This document shows, in pieces, positions 7,537 to 15,258 of a stretch of DNA of 64,000 bases; position 1 is the first letter of the stretch, and each line of letters opens with the position of its first letter. The stretch comes from Micromonospora chalcea (lineage in GTDB: Bacteria; Actinomycetota; Actinomycetes; Mycobacteriales; Micromonosporaceae): the NCBI RefSeq assembly GCF_002926165.1, contig NZ_MAGP01000097.1, positions 31,885 to 95,884 of the forward strand, given 5' to 3'. The position numbers were made by a program, and so were the translations under genes. The notes under the pieces were generated by a model. That model was not told the DNA's origin, did not search any database, and was given only the letters and a program-made list of their open reading frames with translations.

Positions 7537-7727
7537 AGCTGGTTCGGCCGAGCCCTCCGGGGCGGGGCCGAGGCAAGAGGGAACCCGGTGGAAATCCGGG
7601 ACTGCCCCGCAGCGGTGAGTGGGAACGACAGCCGTCAACAGCACTGGGCCACCGGCCTGGGAAGCGACGGCCGGTAGGCGACCGGCGACCCCGGTCGGGC
7701 CCGCGAGTCCGAAGACCTGCCAGCGCG
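7537..7727 (+). promoter_or_regulatory. cobalamin riboswitch (copy 2), upstream of nrdAB
   Basis: Same aptamer landmarks as copy 1: AAGAGGGAA, CCGGTGGAA, the CCCCGCAGCGGTGAGTG core and the closing GAAGACCTGCC. The 147-nt core (7575-7721) has a single difference from copy 1 (A at 7594 against G at 4842). Downstream, TCTCC (7813-7817) can pair with GGAGA (7843-7847) in the nrdA Shine-Dalgarno sequence, around an inner CCGTCT/AGACGG hairpin (7820-7833). B12 control of class Ia nrd operons by such a riboswitch is established in Streptomyces, where it turns this enzyme off when the B12-dependent class II enzyme can work. Confidence 0.93.
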
Positions 7728-7851
7728 CCGTGCGCCTCCGCGTACGGCGGCCGGAGGTCGCGCGGGACGACCGACGCCAGCAGCCGGGCCGGCCGCGCCG
7801 TGCCCGTTGGCGTCTCCCGCCGTCTCCAGACGGTGACAGCGAGGAGAGGTC

Positions 7852-10248
7852 ATGACTGTCGTGCAGGAAAGCCCGCCGGCCACCGGCGGCGGGTCCGAGG
7901 CCCGCCGGCCGGCGATGCGGGTACGCAAACGGGACGGCGACACCGAGCCGGTGGACGTCGGCAAGATCGTCCGGGCGGTCGAGCGCTGGGTCGCCGACCT
8001 GGACGAGGTGGACCCGCTGCGGGTGGCCACCAAGACGATCAGCGGGCTCTACGACGGGGCGACCACCGCCGAGCTGGACCGGCTGTCGATCCAGACCGCG
8101 GCGGAGCTGATCGGCGAGGAGCCGCAGTACTCGAAGCTGGCGGCAAGGCTGCTGGCCGCGTACGTGGACAAGGAGGTCCGCGGTCAGGGCGTGGCGAGCT
8201 TCAGCCAGTCGATCGCGTACGCGCACGGGCTGGGGCTGATCGGCGACGAGACGGCCGCGTTCGTCGCCCGGCACGCGCGCAAGCTCGACGACGCCGTGGA
8301 CCCGGACGGCGACAGGCGGTTCGAGTACTTCGGACTGCGCACTGTCGCGGACCGCTACCTGCTGCGGCACCCGCAGTCGCGGCTGGTGGTGGAGACGCCG
8401 CAGTACTGGCTGCTGCGGGTGGCCTGCGGACTGTCCCGCACCCCGGGCGAGGCGGTCGGCTTCTACCGGCTGATGTCCAGCCTGGCCTATCTGCCCAGCT
8501 CCCCCACGCTGTTCAACTCCGGCACCCGGCACACCCAGATGTCGTCGTGCTTCCTGGTCGACTCGCCGCGCGACGAGCTTGACTCGATCTACGAGCGCTA
8601 CCACCAGGTGGCGAAGCTGTCGAAGTTCTCCGGCGGCATCGGCATCGCCTGGTCGCGGGTGCGCGGCCGGGGCGCGCTGATCCGGGGCACGAACGGCCGG
8701 TCCAACGGCATCGTGCCGTTCCTCAAGACGCTCGACGCCGGGGTGGCCGCGGTCAACCAGGGCGGCCGGCGCAAGGGCGCGGCCTGCGTCTACCTGGAGC
8801 CGTGGCACCCGGACGTGGAGGAGTTCCTGGAGCTGCGGGACAACACCGGCGAGGAGTCCCGGCGTACGCACAACCTCAACCTGGCCAACTGGATCCCGGA
8901 CGAGTTCATGCGCCGGGTCGAGGCCGACGGCGAGTGGTCGCTCGTCGATCCGTCGGACGCCCCGGAGCTGCCCGACCTGTACGGGGAGGCGTTCGACGCC
9001 GCGTACCGGGCGGCCGAGAAGAACGCGGTCCGCACGGTACGGGCCCGGGACCTGTACGGGCGGATGATGCGCACGCTCGCGCAGACCGGCAACGGCTGGA
9101 TGACGTTCAAGGACGCCGCGAACCGGCTGTCCAACCAGACCGGTGAGCCGGGCAACGTGATCCACCTGTCCAACCTGTGCACCGAGATCCTGGAGGTGAA
9201 CGACGACGCCGAGACGGCGGTGTGCAACCTCGGCTCGGTGAACCTCGGCGCCCACGTCACCGCCGACGGGGTGGACTGGGAGCGGCTGCGCGCCACGGTC
9301 CGCACCGCTGTGGTGTTCCTCGACCGGGTGATCGACATCAACTACTACCCGGCCGAGCAGGCGGCGGCGTCGAACCCGCGCTGGCGGCCGGTCGGGCTCG
9401 GCCTGATGGGGTTGCAGGACGCGTTCTTCACGCTGCGCCTGCCGTTCGACTCCCCCGAGGCGAAGGAGCTGTCCACCCGCGTGCAGGAGGAGATCCTGCT
9501 GACCGCGCTGGAGACCTCCGCCGGGCTGGCCGAGCAGTTCGGGCCGCATCCAGCGTACCCGCAGACCCGGGCCGCGAAGGGTGACCTGCACCCGGACCTG
9601 TGGGGCGCGGAGCCGGCGCAGGCCGGACGGTGGGCGGCGCTGCGTGAGCGGATCGCCGCAGGCGGGCTGCGCAACTCGCTGCTGGTGGCGATCGCACCGA
9701 CCGCCACCATCGCCTCCATCGCCGGCTGCTACGAGTGCGTGGAGCCGCAGGTGTCCAACCTGTTCAAGCGCGAGACGATGTCCGGGGAGTTCCTCCAGGT
9801 CAACACGTACCTGGTGCGGGAGCTGAAGGCCCGCGGACTGTGGACGCCGCAGGTCCGCGACCGGATCAAGCGGGCCGAGGGCTCGGTGCAGGACATCACC
9901 GAACTGCCCGCGCCGGTGCGGGAGCTGTTCCGCACCGCCTGGGAGCTGCCGCAGCGGGCGCTGATCGACCTGGCCGCCGCGCGGGCGCCGTTCGTCGACC
10001 AGTCCCAGTCGCTGAACCTGTTCCTGAGCGCGCCGACCATCGGCAAGCTGTCCTCGATGTACCTGTACGCCTGGAAGGCCGGGCTGAAGACCACCTACTA
10101 CCTGCGTTCCCGTCCCGCCACCCGCATCCAGCAGGCCACCGTCGCCCCGGTGCCCGCCCCGGTGCCCGGCGTGGTCTCCGCCGTGAGCGACGACGAGGCG
10201 CTGGCCTGTTCCCTGGAGAACCCCGAGAGCTGCGAGGCATGCCAGTGA
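7852..10248 (+). CDS. nrdA: ribonucleoside-diphosphate reductase class Ia, alpha subunit
   Basis: A 798-aa large subunit that reduces ribonucleoside diphosphates to deoxyribonucleotides. An N-terminal ATP-cone (about residues 22-115, starting RVRKRDG) provides allosteric activity control. The barrel carries the redox pair C233 (QMSSCFL) and C458 (AVCNLGS), the thiyl-radical Cys443 and Glu445 in NLCTEILE, and the tandem tyrosines of TTYYLRSRP for radical transfer. The tail ends CEACQ, the shuttle cysteine pair. The ATG is preceded by GAGGAGAGG. It is translationally coupled to nrdB and controlled by NrdR boxes and a cobalamin riboswitch. The nrdS regulator gene of Streptomyces nrdABS operons is absent. 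Confidence 0.96.
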   Translation: MTVVQESPPATGGGSEARRPAMRVRKRDGDTEPVDVGKIVRAVERWVADLDEVDPLRVATKTISGLYDGATTAELDRLSIQTAAELIGEEPQYSKLAARLLAAYVDKEVRGQGVASFSQSIAYAHGLGLIGDETAAFVARHARKLDDAVDPDGDRRFEYFGLRTVADRYLLRHPQSRLVVETPQYWLLRVACGLSRTPGEAVGFYRLMSSLAYLPSSPTLFNSGTRHTQMSSCFLVDSPRDELDSIYERYHQVAKLSKFSGGIGIAWSRVRGRGALIRGTNGRSNGIVPFLKTLDAGVAAVNQGGRRKGAACVYLEPWHPDVEEFLELRDNTGEESRRTHNLNLANWIPDEFMRRVEADGEWSLVDPSDAPELPDLYGEAFDAAYRAAEKNAVRTVRARDLYGRMMRTLAQTGNGWMTFKDAANRLSNQTGEPGNVIHLSNLCTEILEVNDDAETAVCNLGSVNLGAHVTADGVDWERLRATVRTAVVFLDRVIDINYYPAEQAAASNPRWRPVGLGLMGLQDAFFTLRLPFDSPEAKELSTRVQEEILLTALETSAGLAEQFGPHPAYPQTRAAKGDLHPDLWGAEPAQAGRWAALRERIAAGGLRNSLLVAIAPTATIASIAGCYECVEPQVSNLFKRETMSGEFLQVNTYLVRELKARGLWTPQVRDRIKRAEGSVQDITELPAPVRELFRTAWELPQRALIDLAAARAPFVDQSQSLNLFLSAPTIGKLSSMYLYAWKAGLKTTYYLRSRPATRIQQATVAPVPAPVPGVVSAVSDDEALACSLENPESCEACQ

Positions 10249-11267
10249 CCACCACCGCACCGACCCGGCACATGCTGCTCGACCCCGGCATGGACCTGAC
10301 CCTGCGGCCGATGCGCTACCCGCGCTTCTTCGACCGGTTCAAGGACGCGATCAGGAACACCTGGACGGTCGAGGAGGTGGACCTGCACTCGGACCTCGCC
10401 GACCTGGCGAAGCTGTCCCCCGCCGAACGGCACCTGGTGTCGCGGCTGGTGGCGTTCTTCGCCACCGGCGACACGATCGTCGCCAACAACCTGGTGCTCA
10501 ACCTCTACCAGCACGTCAACTCGCCCGAGGGCCGGCTCTACCTGTCCCGGCAGCTGTTCGAGGAGGCGGTGCACGTCCAGTTCTACCTGAACCTGCTCGA
10601 CACGTACGTGCCGGACGAGAAGGAGCGCTTCGCCGCGTTCGCCGCGGTGGAGAACATCCCGTCGATCGCCCGCAAGGCCGAGTTCTGCTTCCGGTGGATC
10701 GACTCCATCTTCGAGCTGCGCGAGCTGCGGACCCGCGCGGATCGGCGGGCGTTCCTGCTCAACCTGATCTGCTTCGCCGCGTGCATCGAGGGCCTGTTCT
10801 TCTACGGCGCGTTCGCCTACGTCTACTTCCTGCGGTCCCGGGGCCTGCTCAACGGGCTGGCCTCCGGCACCAACTGGGTGTTCCGGGACGAGTCGATGCA
10901 CATGGCGTTCGCGTTCGACGTGGTGGAGACCGTACGCGCCGAGGAGCCGGACCTGTTCGACGCCGAGATGGAGAAGCAGGTACGGGAGATGCTGGCCGAG
11001 GCGGTGGAGTGCGAGGTGAGCTTCGCCGCGGACCTGCTGGGCCAGGGCGTGCCGGGGATGTCGCTGGCCGACATGCGCGAGTACCTCCAGCACGTGGCCG
11101 ACCGGCGCCTGGCGGTGCTCGGCATCGCCCCGATGTACGGCAGCGCCAACCCGTTCGCGTTCATGGAGTTGCAGGACGTGCAGGAGCTGTCGAACTTCTT
11201 CGAGCGGCGGGTGTCGGCGTACCAGGTCGGGGTGACCGGCAGCGTCACGTTCGACGACGACTTCTGA
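10245..11267 (+). CDS. nrdB: ribonucleoside-diphosphate reductase class Ia, beta subunit
   Basis: A 340-aa ferritin-like radical subunit. Iron ligands are visible in the two ExxH motifs, E107-A-V-H110 and E216-S-M-H219. Tyr114, four residues after H110 (HVQFY), is in the position of the stable tyrosyl radical of E. coli NrdB (Tyr122), so this is a tyrosyl-radical class Ia protein and not the Phe-containing class Ic type. The GTG at 10245 overlaps the nrdA stop (GTGA) and has GAGG 7 nt upstream; an ATG at 10239 is possible but too close to that site. A strong hairpin follows. Confidence 0.95.
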   Translation: MTTTAPTRHMLLDPGMDLTLRPMRYPRFFDRFKDAIRNTWTVEEVDLHSDLADLAKLSPAERHLVSRLVAFFATGDTIVANNLVLNLYQHVNSPEGRLYLSRQLFEEAVHVQFYLNLLDTYVPDEKERFAAFAAVENIPSIARKAEFCFRWIDSIFELRELRTRADRRAFLLNLICFAACIEGLFFYGAFAYVYFLRSRGLLNGLASGTNWVFRDESMHMAFAFDVVETVRAEEPDLFDAEMEKQVREMLAEAVECEVSFAADLLGQGVPGMSLADMREYLQHVADRRLAVLGIAPMYGSANPFAFMELQDVQELSNFFERRVSAYQVGVTGSVTFDDDF

Positions 11268-11274
11268 CCGCCGC

Positions 11275-11305
11275 CCCCGCCCCGGCCGTCACGGCCGGGG
11301 CGGGG
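11275..11305. terminator. bidirectional hairpin between nrdB and MFS gene
   Basis: Perfect 14-bp GC-rich arms (11275-11288 and 11292-11305) with a 3-nt loop, starting 8 nt after the nrdB stop and running into the last codons of the convergent MFS gene. It separates the nrd operon from the biosynthetic cluster. Confidence 0.75.
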
Positions 11306-12524
11306 CCGGGCTCTCGCCGGGCAGCGCCGCCGCCCGGACCCGCCCGATCAACGCCACCACGGCGAGCGCCAGCACGGCCACCACCACGAACGCGGTACGC
11401 AGGTCCAGCGCGCCGGCGAGCAGGCCGATCACCGGCGCCGCGAGCAGCGCGCCCGGCCACTGGCCCATCGCCACCACGGAGACGCCCTCGCCGGACGTGA
11501 GGCCCGGCTGCTCACCGGCGAAGCCGAGCACCGTCGGGGTCACGCACGCCAGGCCGAACCCGAGCAGTCCGAACCCGGCCATCACCGCCGCCGGATGGGG
11601 GTACGCCACCGGCAGCGCCACGCCGGCTGTCGCGACCAGCGCGGACAGCCGGACGAAGCGGATCCGCCCGACCCGGCCGGCCAGCCGGTCGCCGAACAGC
11701 CGGGCGACGGTCGCGGCCAGCGAGAGACAGGTGTACGTGGCCGCGGCGAGCACCGCCGTGGCGCCGGCCACCTCGGTCGCGTACAGCGCGCTCCACTGGG
11801 CGCCGGCCATCTCGATGAACGAGGCGAGGAAGGCGATCACCGCGAGCAGCAGCAGTTGCGGGGTGAACCGGTCACGCAGCCGGCGCCGCGCCTCGCCGTC
11901 CTTGGTCTCCTGGCGGGGCGTGTCGGGCAGCCAACGGTGCGTGCCGATCAGCAGCGCGCCCAGCAGGACACTGGTGACGGCCATCTGCGCCGACGGCGAC
12001 ATCCCGATCGCCGCGGCCCCGGTGCCGCAGAGGCCGCCGACCAGCATGCCGATGCTGAAGCCCGCGTGGAACGTGGACAGGATGGGCCGCCCGTACCGCT
12101 TCTGTACCTCGACCGACTGGGCGTTCATCGGCGTGGCCAGCAGGTTCGCCGCGAAGCCCCAGACCGCGAGCCCGCCGACCAGCGCCACCACAGTGGTGGA
12201 CGCGGCCAGCAGCGGCGCGTTGAGCAGGATCAGCGCGGCCCCGGCCAGCGCCAGCCGGCGGGTGTTGATGCGGCTGATCAGCACCGCCACCACGACCAGG
12301 GAGACCAGCTCCCCCGCGTTCGTGGCGATGTTCGCCAGGCCCCAGCCGGTGTTGCCGACGCCTACCGCGTCCCGCACCTCCGGCACGCGGGCCGACCACC
12401 CGCCGATGGCCAGGCCCATGATGACGAAGAGCAGCGCCACCGACCAGCGGGCCCGTACGGCCGAGCGGGGCACCGGCGGCGCGGGCTGCTCCGTCGTGTG
12501 CTGGTTCGTCGAGGTGTCCGTCAT
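11289..12524 (-). CDS. MFS transporter, probable exporter of the aminocyclitol cluster
   Basis: A 411-aa major facilitator with about 12 hydrophobic helices. Its N-terminal region (VALLFVIMGLAIGGWSARVP, with DAVGVGNTGWG after it) resembles the YbjJ/fucose-permease-like branch of MFS. It is the last gene of a three-gene leftward run: glycosyltransferase, condensation domain (38 nt upstream) and this transporter, so export of the cluster product or self-resistance is a reasonable inference. The ATG at 12524 is preceded by GAGAGG. The substrate is unknown. Confidence 0.78.
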   Translation of the reverse strand: MTDTSTNQHTTEQPAPPVPRSAVRARWSVALLFVIMGLAIGGWSARVPEVRDAVGVGNTGWGLANIATNAGELVSLVVVAVLISRINTRRLALAGAALILLNAPLLAASTTVVALVGGLAVWGFAANLLATPMNAQSVEVQKRYGRPILSTFHAGFSIGMLVGGLCGTGAAAIGMSPSAQMAVTSVLLGALLIGTHRWLPDTPRQETKDGEARRRLRDRFTPQLLLLAVIAFLASFIEMAGAQWSALYATEVAGATAVLAAATYTCLSLAATVARLFGDRLAGRVGRIRFVRLSALVATAGVALPVAYPHPAAVMAGFGLLGFGLACVTPTVLGFAGEQPGLTSGEGVSVVAMGQWPGALLAAPVIGLLAGALDLRTAFVVVAVLALAVVALIGRVRAAALPGESPAPPRP

Positions 12525-12562
12525 GGTCGTCGTACCTCTCTGGGATCGGTCCGTCGGAACTC

Positions 12563-14002
12563 CTACCCGATCGCGTGGTCGAGGAAGCACGCACCGTCAG
12601 GAAGGCGTACCCGTTCCGGTGTGGTGCCGGGGTCGGTGACGAGCGCCGAGACCACCGCGACGTAGTCGTCGATCAGCCCGCGTACCAGGTCGTCGCCGAA
12701 GACACCCCGGTTGCGGATCACCACGCCGCCGGCCCGCACGTCGTCCACCACGACGATCGGTGAACCCCGCTTCACCCAGACGGGCAGACATTCGGGCGGC
12801 ACGTCGGCGGCGACCACCGGCGGCGGGGTGCCGGGCGCGGCCCGGGCGGTGATGTCGACCGGCTCCACCCGCAGATCCGGGCAGTGCAGCACCGGCGACG
12901 CCGACGCGGCGGACTGGAACCAGGCGTCGAACAGGTGGTTGTCCGGCCAGGGGCGGATCGCCGCGAAGCCGGGACGGACCGCCCGGGCCAGCCGGTGGTA
13001 CGCGGTGGCGTGCGCGACGGCCCCGGCCAGCGAGGCGTGCGCGGCGCCGACCACAGCGCTCATCGGCGCGTCCGGCGCGACGTCGACCGGCAGGTAGACG
13101 TTGTTGGTGAACTGCCCGACGAGCTGCCGGGACAGCGGGCTCTCCCGGCCCAGCGTGGTGGTGCCCAGCACCACCCGGGACCGGCCGGCCCGCCGCGACA
13201 GCAGCACCAGGTACGCGGCGAGCAGCAGCACGTACGGGCTGGTGCGGGCCCGCCGTGCGGCCGGGCGCAGCCGCGCGGTGATCTCGGGCGGGAACGCGAA
13301 GCGGGTGGCCACCTCGGCGCTGAGCGCGACGTCCGGCGCCGGCGGCGACGCCGGGAAGAGCTGGTACGGCTCCACCGGCCGCAGCCGGTCCCGCCAGTAC
13401 GCGGCCCGGGCGGCGGCGTCGACGCCGTTGCCGGCCTGCTCCGCCTCCTGGAGCGCGGCGAGCGCGGCCGGGTCCACGCCCAGCGGCGGCTGCGGGTCGG
13501 CCGCGCCGAGCCGGGCCGCGTACGCGTGGCACAGGTCCTCCACGACGACGCGGCACGACCAGCCGTCGGAGACCATGTGGAAGAAGCAGAGCGCGAGCAC
13601 GTGCTCGGTCGCGGAGAGCCGGACCAGCGCGGCCCGCCACAGCGGCGCCCGGCCGGGGTCGAACGCGTCGTTGCGGTGCGCGTACGCGATCTGCTCGACG
13701 CGGGCCTGCTGCTCGGCCGGCGGCAGTCCGGACAGGTCGACGTACTCCAGCGGCGACTCCACGTGCGGCAGGATCCGCACCTCGGGCTGCACGCCGATGC
13801 GGTCGAACCGCATCCGCAGCGCGTCGTGCCGGTCCACCACGTCCTGCATCGCCTGCCGCAGCACGTCGACCCGCAGCGTGCCGCGCAACCGGCGGAACTC
13901 CACCACCACGAGCCGTGAGGCGCCGGGACGGGCCGGGTCGAGCGCGGTCATGAACTCCCACATCATCTGCTGGCCGGGGGCCAGCGGGTACGTCGTCGGC
14001 AC
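12563..14002 (-). CDS. stand-alone NRPS-type condensation domain protein
   Basis: A 479-aa single-domain member of the condensation/acyltransferase superfamily. The catalytic motif is FFHMVSDGWS (around residue 185): the active-site second histidine and DG of HHxxxDG are present but the first histidine is Phe. Other C-domain elements include LRMRFDR, the N-terminal YPLAPGQQMMW, VVLGTTTLGR and GQFTNNVYLPVD. Free-standing C domains join a carrier-bound acyl group to a free amine or alcohol, so it may couple the tailored side chain to the amino-inositol. GTG at 14002 has a GGGGGAG site 6 nt upstream; GTG 14008 is the alternative. It follows the glycosyltransferase by 14 nt. Confidence 0.85.
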   Translation of the reverse strand: MPTTYPLAPGQQMMWEFMTALDPARPGASRLVVVEFRRLRGTLRVDVLRQAMQDVVDRHDALRMRFDRIGVQPEVRILPHVESPLEYVDLSGLPPAEQQARVEQIAYAHRNDAFDPGRAPLWRAALVRLSATEHVLALCFFHMVSDGWSCRVVVEDLCHAYAARLGAADPQPPLGVDPAALAALQEAEQAGNGVDAAARAAYWRDRLRPVEPYQLFPASPPAPDVALSAEVATRFAFPPEITARLRPAARRARTSPYVLLLAAYLVLLSRRAGRSRVVLGTTTLGRESPLSRQLVGQFTNNVYLPVDVAPDAPMSAVVGAAHASLAGAVAHATAYHRLARAVRPGFAAIRPWPDNHLFDAWFQSAASASPVLHCPDLRVEPVDITARAAPGTPPPVVAADVPPECLPVWVKRGSPIVVVDDVRAGGVVIRNRGVFGDDLVRGLIDDYVAVVSALVTDPGTTPERVRLPDGACFLDHAIG

Positions 14003-14016
14003 TGCCACTCCCCCCG

Positions 14017-15153
14017 TCAGGCCGCCACCGGCGGCGCGGCCACCGGCGCGACCGGCCGGTGGTCCGTCTCGTCCGGCTGGTAGTCCGCCTCGTCCGGCGC
14101 GCGGAAGCCGGTGAAGAGCAGGTCGGGACGGCCGAGCCGCAGCGAGGTGACGAACGCGGCCCCGTCGAAGAGCGTCTCGATCGCCGCGCAGGCCGCCGAC
14201 CCGGCCACCGCACGCGGTCCCCGGTCGCCGCCGAGCCGGCCGGGCGTCTTCGCGGCGATCACGGCGGCCGCGACGGCCGGCACCGCGAGCAGGCTGCGTC
14301 CCCCGCTGCGCCGGGCGGTCAGCAGCCCGGCCAGCGCGGTCACGGCGAGCATGCTGGCGGTGTTGAGCACGAACCGGCGCCGGTGCGGGTGGGCCAGGCA
14401 GAGCCACTGCTCGGAGCGCCCGTACGTGGTGAACCGGTAGGCGACCGCGCGGAAGGTGTCGGCGACGCCGGTGTCGTGGGTGACCACGCCGTCCGGGTCG
14501 GTGAGCAGCACGTAGCCGGCGTCGGTGAGGAGCAGCCCGAGGTGCAGGTCCTCCCCGCCCAGCGGCATCGGGGAGTCCTCCGGGAACCCGCCGACCGCCT
14601 CGAAGACGGCGCGCTTGACGGCCATGTTCGCGCCGGCGCCCCAGGACACGCGCTCGTAGTGCAGCGGCCGGGTCAGGTCGCCGAGCAGCAGGTAGGAGCG
14701 GCGCATCACGCGGAAGAACGCGCTGTCGCCGGGCTCGACGATCACCGGGCCGGTGACGCCGGCGACCTCCTCGCCGGAGGCGCGCAGCCGGGCCGCGTAC
14801 CGGGTGATCAGGTCGGCCGGCACCCGGCAGTCGGAGTCGGTGAACAGCACCAGGTCGTGGCGGGCGTGCCGGACGCCCAGGTTCCGTTTGGCCCCGACGT
14901 GCCGGGGCCCGCGCACGTAGCGGGCGCCGTACTCGGCGCAGGCCGCCCGGTGGGCGGCGGCCGCGGCGGGCGCCGAGTCGTCGACGACCACCACCTCCAC
15001 CGGCTCGGGGCAGTTCGGGGCGGCGTCGCGCAGACTGCGGAGCTGGCGGCGCATCTCCGCCACCCGGTCCTTGACCGGGATGACCACGGAGACGCCGCGC
15101 GTGACGGCGCGGGGTTCGGTCGGTTCGCCCACGGGCGATGCGGATCGGCTCAT
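14017..15153 (-). CDS. family 2 glycosyltransferase, membrane-associated
   Basis: A 378-aa GT2-fold enzyme. The nucleotide-sugar half has VSVVIPVKDR, VEVVVVDDSAP and VLFTDSDCRVPAD, where DSD is the metal-binding DxD. Acceptor-side elements include WGAGANMAVKR and GGEDLHLGLLL, the usual ED general-base motif. Two or three hydrophobic segments after residue ~265 suggest membrane association. It is the first gene of the leftward arm and diverges from the aminotransferase gene. It could add a sugar to the aminocyclitol, but GT2 enzymes are diverse and the donor is unknown. Confidence 0.85.
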   Translation of the reverse strand: MSRSASPVGEPTEPRAVTRGVSVVIPVKDRVAEMRRQLRSLRDAAPNCPEPVEVVVVDDSAPAAAAAHRAACAEYGARYVRGPRHVGAKRNLGVRHARHDLVLFTDSDCRVPADLITRYAARLRASGEEVAGVTGPVIVEPGDSAFFRVMRRSYLLLGDLTRPLHYERVSWGAGANMAVKRAVFEAVGGFPEDSPMPLGGEDLHLGLLLTDAGYVLLTDPDGVVTHDTGVADTFRAVAYRFTTYGRSEQWLCLAHPHRRRFVLNTASMLAVTALAGLLTARRSGGRSLLAVPAVAAAVIAAKTPGRLGGDRGPRAVAGSAACAAIETLFDGAAFVTSLRLGRPDLLFTGFRAPDEADYQPDETDHRPVAPVAAPPVAA

Positions 15154-15185
15154 GCCCCGAGGTTCGACCACCGGGGTACAGCGCC

Positions 15186-15236
15186 GATACACAGCGCCGG
15201 CCCTTGCGGCCATCGCACATGTACCGCTGATGTATC
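15186..15236. promoter_or_regulatory. imperfect dyad in divergent cluster promoter
   Basis: GATACACAGCG (15186-15196) and CGCTGATGTATC (15225-15236) are inverted copies differing by one inserted base, located in the 105-nt space between the divergent glycosyltransferase and aminotransferase genes. A shared operator for both arms is possible; the regulator is unknown. Confidence 0.4.
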
Positions 15237-15258
15237 GATGGCCATCAAGGTCGAAGGC

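Noticed and set aside
7282..10260. 992-codon minus-strand open frame over nrdA
   Set aside because: Antisense of nrdA and of the riboswitch, with His/Gln/Arg-rich shadow composition and no domain motifs.
14017..15220. Continuous minus-strand frame extending the condensation-domain protein upstream
   Set aside because: It runs through the glycosyltransferase gene in another frame with Arg/Pro-rich shadow sequence; the C-domain homology begins at 14002 behind its own ribosome binding site.
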